A stretch of DNA of 64,000 bases from contig WMCF01000080.1 of the NCBI GenBank assembly GCA_009792885.1, positions 1,823,134 to 1,887,133 on the forward strand. The letters run 5' to 3'. Shown in pieces: positions 10,791 to 22,922 of this stretch. The position numbers and the translations under genes are program-made. The notes beneath the pieces are model-generated. The model did not search any database. It saw only the letters and a list, made by a program, of their open reading frames with translations, and was not told where the DNA came from. Position 1 is the first letter of the stretch, and each line of letters starts with the position of its first letter. The stretch is from Eremophila alpestris peregrina. Lineage: Eukaryota; Chordata; Aves; Passeriformes; Alaudidae.

Positions 10791-13249
10791 TATCAGTCTT
10801 GTTTTTTCCAGCTGTGAAAAGGATAAACACTTCATAAAATCCCCTGCCACATATTGAAATGGCTTTTTATGGAGATATTGAAACAAGAACAACAAAATAA
10901 AATACACAAGGCTTGCTTCTCCTGAGGGTTCAATTATTTTGAGCCCTGCTAGCAAACTTTGATTGATAAATCTAACCTTTTCTTTCCAGGCGATGGTTTG
11001 ATCACATAGTGATGAGAAAGGGTTAGAGAATGGAAAAATAATATTTGGATTGCAACAGAATAATAAAAATGCAGAGGATGCCTTTGACTTTTACAAGGGG
11101 AGAAATTATTTCCCATTTTGACTGTGTGATGTCAAGGCTTTTTTCTAAGAACAGGTAAGTCTGGGCTTTGTATGATCCTCTTAAATTAATTTTCAAAACT
11201 TATAAGGTTTTTCCAGCCTTCCAACTAGAAATTCTTAATACATCCAAAATTAAATTCAAGTTTTAATGACAACGTAAGTTCTTCAGAAGCACAAATGACT
11301 GATGAAATAGCGTGGTCACCAGACCTTATAGATGAAATATGAACTAAAGATGTGAAATAGGAACTCTCCAGGCCCACAGGGAAAAGCAGCGATTCTTTGT
11401 ATCCTAAAGAAATTTAAGAAGTTTTCCAACCAGAGTGATACAAACAATTTATAAAGGATGTCCATCGTTACAAATTTGACACTTCTATATATCTTTTTTA
11501 GTTGTTCATTTACAAAATACTTTTTCATTCCCTTCTAAAATACTTCTTAGAAGCCCAAAATCCTGTCATTAGTTTCTTCAAATCTTCATTTTCATGTAGA
11601 AGAGAGTTATCAATGATACAAAATTAAATTAGATCATTTAGTTTTATTTTATCATCATAAATTCCTTTACACAAGATCCTTCTTCAGTAGGCAAAGGAGC
11701 TAAACCTAACCTTGTGAGCATCTCCACTGGAAAAAAAGCAAAAACAGAGAGAAATTAAAATTTTACTTTGAAATATAAGCTTGGAAGTAAATTAGTGAAC
11801 AATATTTAAAACTGTGGTGTAAGAGTTTTCAGATTTCCACAAGCAGCTGTAGGAAATTACTTTGAAATGCCTGAATTTTGGGGAATCTAGCAAAATAATG
11901 TTTGACCTTCATTAACTCTGTTTGCTTCTGATTCATAAAATAGTTTTTGAGTTTGCAGAACATTTAATAATTAATTTTTAAAATAAATAATAAAATCCAG
12001 TGAGGAATTAGCTACATCATCTGCTTCAACCCACGTAATAGGCCACAATTTGGAGAAAAGGGTATTTTATACATCAGTGTCATGGCAGAGCAGAAGACAG
12101 AGAAAGAATACAGATGATTAGCTGCTGGTTTAAAGAGAGGCCACTGAAATGCAGCTGTGTAAACCTGAATATTACAGTCAGAGCTGAGCATGGACATGAA
12201 AACCATGGTATTTATGAGCTTCCAGACCTGGTGTATCTGAATGCTGAAAGCCAAATTAAAGATGCCCTTAGCAAAGGTATGCTGTTACAAATGTAGTCCT
12301 CCCTCATAAGCTCTCCCTGCCCTCGCTACGCCATATGGGACAGATGTAATTTAGTTCTAATGTTTTAGTTAATGAAATCACTGCTGCAGCCCATGAATAA
12401 CTGCAGCAAATGTGCTCACTGCTAAATAGAACTGTGCTTGCAGGCAAGTGTGGCAAATAGATAACCCACTACATTGCTACCTACTTCTGCAGTTCTCACT
12501 GCCTGTTTTTTTTAATATAGAGCTGGCTTCCTAAGGCATGATGTGCATGCACAAAATTTAGAAATGAAGGGGTCAAGCCTTAGAGAGAAACTGTAAATCC
12601 ATTTAGCTCTGAAAAATTTATTCTCATTAACAGAACTGTCAATATTTATTATCCAGACTATGACATTTCAGCTGCTTTTTCTTGTTTTACATACTGAAAT
12701 GAGAAAATACATATTCAAAAATATAGTAATGCCCACATACACCACATATATTCTGCTGGCATCTCTGCCATATATAGCAAAATAATAGGTAATTTTTTTC
12801 TAGCAACTTAGAGACTATATCTTTCATCTCCTATGTGATCTCCCTGAATTTACTAATGTTTTAATCTCCAAAAATCTTTATGTATCTTGTTTTTAAAAAA
12901 TTGTAATCATTCATGCCGAGACTTTGGCTCAGTTAAAATTCTTTTCTATTCTAATTACATTACTTCTAATTATGACCATTTGCTCAGTTTCAGAAAAAAG
13001 AATTTCAAGCTGATTACAAAAAACATTGGTTTGCACTTCATATGCTAACAAAACTGAGCAGTTTTGGCACCAAACCACAGGTGAAAAAATGTAATTTACT
13101 TTTGGAAAAGCAAATCATAATTTTCCATAGAAATTCAGTGCCAGCAACACCTGAAACAGATGATATTCTGCATGATGTATGCTCCATGGGTTTGCAAATT
13201 CTCAGATTTTAAACACATAAAAAGATGAAGAGAAGACTAACTTTATACC

Positions 13250-13839
13250 TGACATGGTTTAACCCCACTTAACAACTAAGCTCCATGCTTCCACCCACTC
13301 ATACCCCCACCAGCAAGATTGGGAAGAGATTTGGAAGAGCAAAAGTGAGAAAACTCATGGGTTGAGATAAGAGCAGCTTAACAGAGAGGCAAAAGACACA
13401 CACACATAAGTAAAGCAAAACAAGCAATTATTTCACTGCTTCCCACAGGCAGGCAGGTGTTTAGCCATCCCCAGGAAAGGAGGATTCCATCAGGTCTGAT
13501 TATGACTTGGGAAGAAAAATACCATCATTCCACACATCCCATCCCCCTTCTTCCCCAGCTCTCTAAGTTGAGCCTAACACAGGGAATATGGGATATCCCC
13601 TTCAGTCAGTTGGGATCAGCTGTCCCAGCTGTGCCCTTCCCACCTACCCACCTACCCCCAGACTACTCACTGGCAGGGCAGCACAAAAATCAGAAAAGGC
13701 TTTGATACTATGCAAGTACTCCTCAGCAACAGCAAAACCATCTCTGTATTGTCAGCCCTGGATTCAGCACAAATCCAAAACTCAGTTAATATTAGCTACG
13801 GTGAAGGAAATTAACTTTATCCCAGACAAACCTGAAACA
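13250..13839 (-). mobile_element. Solo ERVL LTR, minus orientation
   Basis: The copy carries the landmarks of the abundant bird ERVL LTR. These are a start like TG..TGGTTTAACCCC, then ACTCATGGGTTGAGATAA near 13353-13372, ATATGGGATATCCC near 13587-13600, CAGCTGTCCCAGCTGTG near 13618-13634, CTCACTGGCAGGGC near 13667-13681, and TTAACTTTATCCCAG near the end. It starts TG and ends CA. The 5-bp flanks ATACC (13245-13249) and CTACC (13840-13844) match at 4 of 5, fitting an ERVL-size target duplication. No internal sequence adjoins it, so it is a solo LTR. Confidence 0.85.
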
Positions 13840-14154
13840 CTACCTCTGAAGTCAATATGCATATTTTAACAGCTTTTATCCAGTACAGACCATGGAAAAC
13901 TGTGCAGCTGATGACAACATCTGTATTTATTTCTAACATTTTATTTTTGATGAAAGCTAACAGCTACATAGTTGAAGATTTATGAATAAGAGGGTGGCAA
14001 AGAACACTTTTATGGGTATTGTTTCTCCAGAATTAAAGACCATTTTATGTACATTGGTTAAGCTCAATACCACCTCCACCCCCAAACTCCTCAGAAAGCA
14101 AGGACTATTCACAAAATTGTTGCTATTTTTTAATGCTTTTTTTCTCCACAGTGT
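13840..14154. other. Unassigned intergenic DNA
   Basis: About 300 bases of AT-rich sequence with no gene or recognisable repeat. Confidence 0.55.
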
Positions 14155-14315
14155 CTAATACTAACGCTGCTGTGAGGAGGAGGACCATAAATGCAGGAGT
14201 GATTTGTGGGCCCTAAAATCCTAAGGGGCCAGCTGTGCCATCTGAGTGTTCATAATAAGTTAATGAGGCCTGATGAAGTTCACCCCAGAGTACTGAAAGA
14301 GTCAGTGCTACAGCA
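14155..14315 (+). mobile_element. CR1 LINE fragment, left part of an interrupted copy
   Basis: Near 14266-14310 the frame reads RPDEVHPRVLKE, the CR1 RT segment usually seen as GPDGIHPRVLRE. Homology stops after about 14315 and the next CR1 segment appears near 15165. The upstream edge is approximate. Confidence 0.6.
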
Positions 14316-15160
14316 GGACCCCTCTGGCATGACCCATGGGTATGGGGCACAATGTTCACTATAAATTCTCATCAGGCAAAGTCATCAAAGACATCAGACC
14401 ACATGTCAGGGAACTCTTAGGTTTTTATTGTGCAGTCACCATAATTCTAGCAACAACCACACTATTTGAACTAAAAAAGTGTTCGTTAACAAGCCCTTAC
14501 GTTCTTCAAAATATACTTCCACAAGAGGTGTTAGCTAACAAGACATTAATTTTGTACAGTACAATAAGTTCTCAAGTCCCACAGCAAACTCTTCAGAAGG
14601 TGCTGGTTTACAAGTCAGAACACCACTATCCAAAGGTGCTGGGTAATGAGCCACAACACTCTTCCACAAGGTCCCCACTCTCACAACAGAGTACAGAGTA
14701 AGGAGTAGAATATGACAGCCATGCTTTGCTCAGGCAAAGCAAAGGAAGAAAACAAAGAATATCACCAGTCCCCAGAGTCTGCATTGGTCCTGCTGTTTGG
14801 GTGATCCAAAGCTGGGTTTGCAAGACAAAGAAAAGACAAAGATATTGAGGGATGTGGGGAGGGAAAGGGGGGAGGTGGGAAAGGGAAGAAAGGAAGGAGA
14901 CCCAATCCACTTCCTCCTGTAGTTAAGAGGTAGACTTCTGGTACAAACTTCTTATGTAAACTTTCTGTGCTGATTTGTTCAGGCAGGCCAGCCAGCCCAT
15001 CTCCAGGGAGCAAGCTGGAATGGGGAACTAAACATAAGTCTCAAGGCAGAGCATGAACTGGCCCAACAGTGCTGTCCCACCTCCATGAGACTCTCTCCTC
15101 CTGTAGCAATTCTCAGAATGTTTGAGACAAAACATTCTTAGGTTTGGTCCTCTATACCAG
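14316..15160. mobile_element. Unidentified insertion inside a CR1 copy
   Basis: This stretch separates two adjacent parts of CR1 reverse transcriptase. It contains a purine-rich block at 14840-14900 and mixed GC content, but I recognise no coding motif. It could be a divergent LTR. Clear TG...CA ends or a target duplication were not found; CCCTCT/TCCTCT near the edges is only suggestive. The 121-codon ORF at 14336-14701 shows no known domain. Confidence 0.45.
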
Positions 15161-15440
15161 CTCAAGCATCTACCAAAGATCTTGGGAGCCTAAAAAGGTC
15201 TCCACTAATTGAAAGCTGGCAAATGTCATCACATTTACAAGAATGGCATGAGGGAAGATCCAAAAAAGCAGATTAGTTTGACCACTATCTGGAAAAATAA
15301 TGGATACCTGTTGAAAGACATGTCAAGGACAATTAAATTGTTGGGCATCATCAGCATGGGTTCAAAAAGGGGAAGTCTTGCCTGACTTATCAGATATCCT
15401 TGTACGCCAAGGTGTGCTGACTTTAACAGCAGCAGGAAAT
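15161..15440 (+). mobile_element. CR1 LINE fragment, right part of the interrupted copy
   Basis: Translations in shifting frames resemble CR1 RT. An LANVIT..YKNGMREDP stretch lies at about 15220-15260, where CR1 reads LANVTPIYKKG.KEDP. HGFKKGKSCLTYQIS follows at about 15354-15400 (CR1 HGFTKGKSCLTNLI). It continues directly from the fragment ending near 14315. Confidence 0.75.
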
Positions 15441-15766
15441 CAAACTCGAAATAAGCCATTCCACTTCCCCTGCCCCTCCTGGTAAAGGAGGGACAAAAAA
15501 GCAGAGACTATGGCTTGAGATAATTTACAAAAAGTACAAAGTAATGAAATACAACATGCACAATAACAACAGCAATATTAATAGCAGAAGTACATAATAA
15601 AGAAAAGGTGTTTTACCTACAAAAAGGTGTTCACCACTGGCAGCAAAAGAAGACAGTGGATGCTCCTCACAGATCATATCTGCACGACTTCTTCCCCAAA
15701 GATAATATGATGACCATACTTGAGCACAGCCCATGTGGTCATCAGGAACAAGGGCAAGATGGTGAG
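15441..15766 (-). mobile_element. Probable ERVL-type LTR fragment
   Basis: It contains GGCTTGAGATAATTTACA followed by an A-rich run with scattered ACAACA/AATAAT words, then AGAAGTACATAATAAAG. This is the pattern seen after the TTGAGATAA landmark in bird ERVL LTRs. The edges are not clear and it directly abuts the next LTR. It may be a truncated solo LTR that served as target for it. Confidence 0.45.
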
Positions 15767-16525
15767 TATCCTGGTTTGGCAAGACAGGTATCTGACAGGG
15801 AAAGCCAGAGCTTCTCTTGGAATGGAGAACATAAAGCCTTTCCCTTTGAATTATTATAATTTTGAAATTAAGGGGCTTTTGGGCAAAGATATGGGAATAG
15901 GAATAACAGTTCTTTACTAGGAATATTTAAAAAAAATGTAGTAGTACCAAAAAAACCCCCAAACAAACAAAACAAAAAAACTGACAGAGTCAGAATACGA
16001 CCTGACACCCTGTTGATCAGAGTGTTGGTAGGAGTTCAATTAAATCCACCTGGAGTGGCAGATGTAGTTCTGTTGGAGCAGAGATGATCCCGTAGAAGGG
16101 TGTAGGTTTCCTCTGAAGGTCCAGTGGTGGTGAGGTGAGTTCAGTCTTCCCTTGGGAATCCAGTGGAAACAGGCTGTCCTTCTGTTTTGAATCTCAGGTT
16201 TTATCCAGGTAGGAATCCTTAGCTCCTCCCCTTGGGTGAAGCATCTCACAATGGCATGATGTAATTTTATCAGTCTCAGTGGCCCATTAATAGCAGATAT
16301 CCCCTGGACGGAGGATGGGTCGTGGAAGAGATAAAGAACACTGCCCCACCTGGTTTTAATAGCTGGGCCATTAACAGAGGACACCACCCCCTCCCCCCCC
16401 CACACCCCCATTTTTATGAGGAATGGGTCATAGAAGAGATAAAAAAGAACACCTCCTCAACCTGTTTCAACAGATGATAATAGAATACATACTTTTGGTT
16501 AAATCTTGCATTGCAACCCAAGACA
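15767..16525 (-). mobile_element. Songbird-type LTR, minus orientation
   Basis: The copy is recognisable by comparison with 39490-40204, which carries the same blocks in the opposite orientation. Shared blocks include GGTTGCAATGCA at the 5' end, the GTTAATGG(C/G)CCA motif repeated twice, a GGGGGAGGAGC equivalent, CACCACTGGACCTTC, CTTCTACAGGATCA, TCAGGTTGTATTCTGAC, and GAACTGTTATTCCTATTCC near the polyadenylation region. It ends in AGACA at 16525 and begins TATCCTGG, a decayed TGTCCTGG. The 16380-16410 region holds a long C run. Several A- and C-rich indels show age. Confidence 0.8.
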
Positions 16526-16975
16526 GCGGGGAAGCTCTTGTGGCTAATTTTTCCCACCTCCCAGTCTGAAAAAAAAAAATACATTGACAAAATTGGCAAA
16601 ATTCCCCTAGAAACTAGACCATCTGAGTAGGGGTCCGCTTTGCTCAGTTCTGTGTGGGCACTTCCAGCTGCATTGTGGGGTCGCCCCCACTGATGTCTCC
16701 TGGAGCAATGTCCCTGCCAGCTCTGGTGATTCAGCACTACAGTTGATATTAGTTTTTGCTGCTGTCCTTTTCAGCACCAGGGTCCATAACCACACCCTGG
16801 AGGTAAAAGAGAAGGGGGAAGTGGAAGGAGGCAGAGGTACCAAGTCAACTGGTGTTGATGCCCTGGTAAGGGCACCCCAGATTTCCCTGCCCCCCAAAAC
16901 CTCAAGCCCAAGGATGATGTGGGTGTTTTTAAATAACAACTTGATCACATCCACACAGCACTAAACCTCACCCCC
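16526..16975 (-). mobile_element. Probable 3' internal region belonging to the adjacent LTR
   Basis: On the minus strand this lies immediately upstream of the LTR start. It holds a purine-rich GACTGGGAGGTGGGAAAAAT close to the junction, as expected near a polypurine tract. The rest (GC-richer than flanks) shows no pol or env motif. A 115-codon ORF at 16607-16954 has no domain I recognise. The assignment is from position and composition only. Confidence 0.45.
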
Positions 16976-16977
16976 TC

Positions 16978-17855
16978 TCCTTAATCAGGGCACAAGTTCA
17001 TCTTCTAGGCGGATGGAGGGAAGGTGGTAGATGTAGAATCTCTGGTTTTCATTCAGGCTTTTGATACTCTTCTTTTCTATATCCTCCTGGAAAGGTTGTG
17101 TTGTTGTTCAGTGAGCAGACATACAGTCCTCTGTGTGAACTGGTAGCAAGGCTCAAGCACTTGTCACAAAATGAGTTGTGTCTGGATGGTGGCCAGCCAC
17201 CAGCAGAATTCCTCAGGATTCAACTCTAGGGCCAGTTCTGTTCAATATTTTTTTTCAATTATCTTTATGTAGAACTTAAATTGGCAAGTTTGATGGTGAT
17301 ACTAAAATGAGAGGCTCTGTTGGCTCTCTCAAGGGAAAACAGAGAGAAGTGTGTGTAGAGCAGCCCTGCAGAAAGGGATCTGGGGGTGTTGGTGGGCAGC
17401 AGCTCAGGGAGTCAGCAGTGTGTGCCCGGTGTCACCAGCTGTGATTGGGATCATCCTGCTGGACTCAGCCCTGGTGCAGCCTCACCCTCAGTCCTGTGTG
17501 CTCTGTTTGGCCCCACAGTTAAATTTAAGAATGGTCCAGAGGAGGGGCAACAAATCTGGTGAAAAGGCTGGAAGGTATGTCTTGTGACAAGCAGCTGAAG
17601 ACCCTGGGTTTGACAGGTTTGAAGAGAAGTAGGCTGAGGAGTAAACCGATGGTTCTTTACAGCTTCCTCAGGAGAGGAAGAGGAGAGGGAGGTGCTGATC
17701 TCTTCTTCCCAGTATTCAGTGATGAAATGTTTGAGAATGGCTCAAAGCTGTGTAATGAGAAGTCGAGGACTAATATTGGGAAAGAATTCTTCTATGTTTC
17801 ACCACAAAGATGGTGGTGAAATAATGGAATAGACTTCCTGGAGAGGTGGATAGTG
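16978..17855 (+). mobile_element. CR1 LINE, RT to near the 3' end, 3' truncated
   Basis: RT residues like ADGGKVVDVESLVFIQAFDT appear at about 17011-17068, matching the CR1 VDVVYLDFSKAFDT block. SPAERDLGVLVG follows near 17362-17400. The 3' section contains GAGGGGCAACAAATCTGGTGAAAAGG-type sequence (17540-17565) and GGAGGTGCTGATCTCTTCT near 17688-17706. CR1 homology ends abruptly at GGAGAGGTGGATAG without the terminal octamer repeats, where ERVL sequence begins. Confidence 0.85.
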
Positions 17856-18665
17856 CTCATTTTACATACAACAGAGTACATATCTGTTTCTCTTGGACTG
17901 TTTGTGCAGCAAAATTTTGATATTGGAGATGGGGGGGAGGGTGGGAATAGCTACAGGGATGGCTGTAGTAGCTTTCTCTATTTCCAGCATAGCTACTGGG
18001 TGGCTTTTGTGAGACACTGCTGGTGCCAGCCAGCTCCAAGATTGTCGTGTCACTGTCCAAAGCTGAACTCATCAGCCACAAGTAGTGTTTCTTATACATA
18101 TTTCAGAATGGGGAAAAAAGCCTGCTTTGGAGCAGTACATAGAGAGAGAGGAGTAAGAATGCATGAGAGAAACAGTCCTGCCGACACCAAGGAAGATGGA
18201 GGATGTATTCCAGACACTAAAATAGATTCTCCTGAAGGCTATGCTGAGACCGTAGTGATCCATGGAGGACCCAGTGCTGGAGCAAGAAAATGTCCAAAGG
18301 AAACTATGACCCATGGGAAGTCTGCATTGGAGCAGGCTTTTGTCAGTGTAGAGAAAGGAGCCCATTATGTAGAACACTTTTGTTGGCATGACATATGAAC
18401 CCCACAGGAGAGCCATCTGTTCCTGAAGGACTGAACCCCCTGGAAGGGATCCCCACTGGAATAGTTAATGAGGAACTAGCTCATGGGAAAGACTTTATTT
18501 TGCAGAAGTTTGTGGAGGACTGTCCCCTGTGGGAAGGACCACACATTGAAATAGGAAGAATGTGAGGAGTCCTCTCCCTCCCTCCTGAGGAGAAAGGAGA
18601 AGCAGAGACAACATATGATGAACTGACCACAACATCCATTCCCCATCCTCATCTGGTATAAAATT
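17856..18665 (+). mobile_element. ERVL 3' internal region with degenerate tandem repeats
   Basis: Non-coding 3' internal sequence of a bird ERVL. A degenerate unit of roughly 35-45 bases recurs, recognisable by words such as CATGGAGGACC, CATGGGAAGTC, CTGGAGCA/TTGGAGCAG, GAAGGACTG and GTGGAGGACTGTCCCCTGTG. It is followed by TGTGAGGAGTCC, a GAGGAGAAAGGAG block and GCAGAGACAACA..TGATGAACTGACC. The order matches what I recall of this element. The 181-codon ORF at 17853-18398 lies inside this repeat array and is not a gene. Confidence 0.7.
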
Positions 18666-19888
18666 TCTGACTCATTAACTGAAGAAAACAGAAGTGTGAG
18701 CTGAATGAGGTAGATATTCTTCACAACAAAAGCAAAAGAAATTCTGTTTGATAAAACATATGCTAAACAAGACAAGTCAGACAAACTCTCCACATGAAAT
18801 CACCCGTTAAGCAGCATCATTTTTGCAATATAACACAAGACACTGAAGTTTGATTATCTGAAGTGATTTTGCTTCTCTTGAATGAAATTAGCTTTGCCCA
18901 TTATGTAATTTCTGTGCAAGAACTTGATGCTCTGAAAAAAGTTTTGAATTTGTCCAATTATATCTATAAATAGTAACCTCTCTGATTATATTCTCCAGTC
19001 ATTTTCTTCAGCTGAAGAAGACAAAATTGTATTGTCACCTTTCAGAGGTGTTGCAAAGTTATAAAAACTGAATCATAAGCTATGAGCAACTCATATCTTC
19101 TGATCTCCTCTGTCACTTGCTGTTGCCCCTATTTTCTTAGAGAAAGAACTACTGCCAAAAGTGGTTCAATAATGCTTGTTTTCAATGAACTGCAGTGAGA
19201 GGAGTTTCCAGTTCTCACTGTGATATGCTGGCAGCATCTTTCTGAGCAAAAGACTCCTGTGTTGTCTGGTTCTTTGCTGGCTTTCAGGCAATTATGTCTT
19301 TCAAAAATGTTATCATCTCTGTGCCTAATGCTAAGTGTCAGGTTGCTTTTGTTGGTTAAAACAATGCTGACCATAAACTCCTCTCTAAACTTACATTTAG
19401 TTTTGTCTGTTAACAGTCATTACTCCTCCAATAGAATAATTAAATCTACAAATGCTCAAACCATTTATGTAAGTCTTATAGAAATCATTCCATTTTGTCT
19501 GGGAATTTATACTATGTTTCTAATAATTAAAATAGCCTGGTTTGCTAGGTCTGACTGATGGATGAAGGGAATGGGGGGAATAAAGGGGCTTGTCATCATT
19601 CTTCTCACTTCCAGGAAATTTGGATTCCTTAAAATATTAGAGATAGCTATCATGTCCTTCTCTATCCAAATCAAGCGATTAAAAAATGCTACTTTTATCA
19701 TTGTGCTATCTTGTTTGGGATTCCAGAATTCAGATTTTTAAAACAACTAAGATGGGAAACCAAGATGTTAAAGAGGTTAACACTTTGTTCTTAATTCAAC
19801 AGTAAAAACTCAGTGACCATTTTATATTAATTTTCTGGGGTGAGAATAGTAAAAGAGTCCAGTTATTATACCAGGTTCTTTCACCAAG
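18666..19888. other. Unassigned intergenic DNA
   Basis: AT-rich. Overlapping ORFs on both strands at 19129-19558 have no known motif. Nothing else is supported. Confidence 0.55.
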
Positions 19889-20500
19889 TGTGCAAGAGCC
19901 AATCAACAGACTGAATCAAGATATTTAATTTAATTAAAATTCTTCAGAATCAGGCATCAAGCATCTAACACAGTCGGTACACCTTTTAGGAAACAAGCAC
20001 AATCTTTTATATTACAAAGGTAACAAAGAAACAACTACACAGAAAAAAGTAATTGTTCACTCACCCTCATAAAACAAAATTCTCCCTGTGCATGTGGTGG
20101 TCTTGGTCCTTTTATATCATTTACATATACAAATTTCCCTGGGCTGTGTTTATAATTATCTAAGGTAACTTGATATTATATTTTCCTTCTATCAGCTATC
20201 ACCAAGTTATTATTTAACCTTACACTCTGTTACAGTTTCTGTTTGAATCTATTTGAACAATTAGTTAACAATGAAATAAGTATTCTGCTCCTGTGGGCTC
20301 ATCATTGCATTTTTTCCTAGGGACTCTTTATTACTCCATTGCTCCTGTACATTCTTGTCATAATTTCAAGACCAAACTAGAGTTGCAGTGTACTATTTTG
20401 TGGCTTAACTTTATCCAACATCAAAGTCACCAGCACATCTTGAAGATTCTACCAAAACTTGATATAGAACAGCACATCAGAATTTCTGAAGTGCTCTATT
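19889..20500 (-). mobile_element. Possible LTR, edges uncertain
   Basis: Begins near TGTGCAAGAGCC. It has an A-rich section with short repeated words and a composition like other LTRs here. It resembles a songbird ERV LTR from memory. No target duplication or clear end was found. Confidence 0.35.
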
Positions 20501-22587
20501 TGGGCTGATTTGTAGCTTTGAAATATAATTGACTTCTGTTTCCATATTATGTCATGAACAGAAATTTTGAACTAAGCTGAACAAGAACAGAAGAAGATAA
20601 AATAAGCACAATAATATATAACATTTACTTCCTGCCCTGTGTTTGGAGAAGCGCTTTTGCAGCCAAGGTTTGCTGATCTTTTCAGAGTAATGGCAATGTA
20701 GATGTTCATCCCATATCATCTATAAACTTTATATTGTAACAAGGAGGAAGTCACTGAAAAGAATTTATCTACTATGTTCACTTGAGAGAAAAATGAACAT
20801 GCTGACCTTCAGTTCTTTCCCCATTTAGTTTTCTTCTTATCAAAGGATGACAGCATTTAGCACAAGGACAAATGCCTGTATTTTCGTGACGAATGTAGAC
20901 AATGCTGTCATGAAACAAATAACCTCCAGGAGGAAAAAAATGGAAGCCTTTCAAAAGGCTTAATGTGCAAAAGAGGCCATTTCCGTGAACCCAGCACTGT
21001 ATGTCAAATGTCTAAATAAAGGGGAAAAAAGGCCTTTGGAGAAATATTTTTTTACTACCCTGAACCACAGTGTTTTTACTGAAGAACTAAATACACATGT
21101 CAATGATAAAATTTTAAAATGTTCTGTTTATTCTTATGCAATATGCAGTTTCCTACTTAGGCTTATCATACCAGTTATTTTCTTAATTATTCATGATATT
21201 TAGAGACTGAAAGCAAAACGTAAGCTTCCGAAAGAAGCATGAAAGCTGAACAGTGGGTAGATTTTTTCTTACACTCTATCTCTGACTGAGGACTTCATTC
21301 TCGTTTTTGTCCTTACTCCATTAGAATCAAGGTAACACACCCTCTGAAACAGCTTTGAAACGTAATAATTCCAAAAGTAATAAAAAATATAATTTGTACA
21401 GTTCTGATGGGGAAAGTATATTTCCCACTTAAGTAGTTTGGGAAAATAATTGCATCATTAGGAAGCTACAGAAGATTTGATGTTATTGCTGAAGCTTCTG
21501 TCTGAAAAACTTTGTGTTGATTCTCTCTATTTTTTTCCTTTTATGGGTCTAAATTTTAGAATATCTGGTGAAATAGACACAGGAATTCATGGTTGAAACA
21601 CTCAGACATAGAAAAAGAAATTTATTTTTAATCACAAAACTTCCGAAACAAATGTTAAGGATCTTGTAGTGGTTTCTATGTGTTACTTTCTTTGCAGAAT
21701 AATAGTTACTGCTTTTGCAGCTTCTATCACCATATGAGTACAATAAGTAAATTAACACATAAAAGAAGGCTAAACCCACCCAGCTTAACAAATCCATTCT
21801 CCCACCTGCTGTGTGCTGGAACATGAACAGAGCATTGTTTGGATCATGAGGATTAGTAAAATAACAGTCTTGGTGAACAACATGGTCATGTGGATAAAAT
21901 GATTATTTCTTAGAGTCAGTGCATGATAGCTGGGATACCAGTGATTGTACTTACTTAACACATTATTCTAATCCAATGACGGTGGGAAGTGTATAATTAT
22001 TTCAGTTGAACAGATCAACAATTATACACAAAATAAAATTAAGAATATTTTATATAAATGAATTGTGATCCTCCTTTTCTCCTCTTTCGTTAAAAATTAA
22101 ATTACTATAATTAAACTTTTCCTTACAAGCCATTTCTCTTTCAAAAACATTTCTCTGTGAGAAATGAAGAGCATTAAATGTCTATACTAGTAGAACTGGA
22201 AAGAAGCGGGGATAGTTGTTAGCTGCCCTGTTTATACTGAAGTTATACAGCATCAGATTTCAAAAGTTATCACAATTACTATTCTGTGATGTTTTAATAC
22301 ACAGTAGGATTTTGACAATTGCATCCATGATGTAAAGAGTTTCATTACTACATCATTCCTGTGTGTTCTGCCATATTTTTAAACACACAATGCAGACTTT
22401 ATCCATTCCTACTATTCACCATCTTTGGAACTGGGGCAGCAACAACTTTTAGGGATTGTGAGGTTAATAAGTGAGACTATTGAAAATGAGGTAGGGATAA
22501 CCCTACACAAAACATCAGCACTTTTCAGTTCATATTATTTTAAAAAGTCCAAAAAAGTCAGTCTTTCTTACAAAGTGTCTTTTATCA
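20501..22587. other. Unassigned AT-rich intergenic DNA
   Basis: No gene or repeat family identified. A small perfect palindrome AAGCCTTT-CA-AAAGGCTT lies at about 20944-20961. Confidence 0.55.
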
Positions 22588-22922
22588 TAGAATCACAAAA
22601 TACTTTGGGTTGGAAATTACCTTTAAAGGCCATCCAGTTGGATGGGCAGGGACATTTTCAACTAGGTCATGTTGTTCAGAGCCCTATCTAACCTGACACT
22701 GAATGTTTACAGGGATGGAATATCCTTCACCTCTCTGGGCAACTTGTGACACTGTTTTATGATTATCATTGCGATAAACTTCCTCCTTTCATTTGATCTA
22801 AACCAGCCCTCTTTCAGTGGAACCTTGTCTGATTGCCACAGGCCCTGCTAAAATGCTGGTCCCCAACTTTTCTGTAAGCATCCCTTAAGTACTAAAGGGC
22901 TGGAACTCTCAGATATGGTTAA
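22588..22922 (-). mobile_element. CR1 LINE 3' end, minus strand
   Basis: Starts with ATAGAATCACAAAATACTTTG-like sequence, the complement of the CR1 terminal repeats. It continues with GGTTGGAAATTACCTTTAAAGG, GGGCAGGGACA, CAGGGATGGAATATCC (normally GGGATGGGGCATCC), CTCTCTGGGCAACTTGTG, and the complement of the RT C-terminus/3'UTR down to TTAAGTACTAAAGGGCTG. It is 5' truncated, as is normal for CR1. Confidence 0.9.

Larger units (their letters stand above)
7655..13249. other. Unassigned AT-rich intergenic DNA
   Basis: No coding region is supported. It holds a small perfect hairpin (8435-8462), a poly-T (10390-10401) and an imperfect GATATT/TAGAT-rich run (about 10690-10790). A smoother, less repetitive block at about 12290-12480 could be a conserved non-coding element. 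Short ORFs here have no recognisable motifs. Confidence 0.6.

Noticed and set aside
12114..12290. Possible exon ending at a donor-like AAAGGTATGC near 12271
   Set aside because: Both strands are open, no acceptor or homologous protein could be recognised, and one donor-like word is weak evidence.
17853..18398. 181-codon ORF, the longest in the window
   Set aside because: It lies in the degenerate tandem repeats of an ERVL 3' internal region and shows no protein domain.
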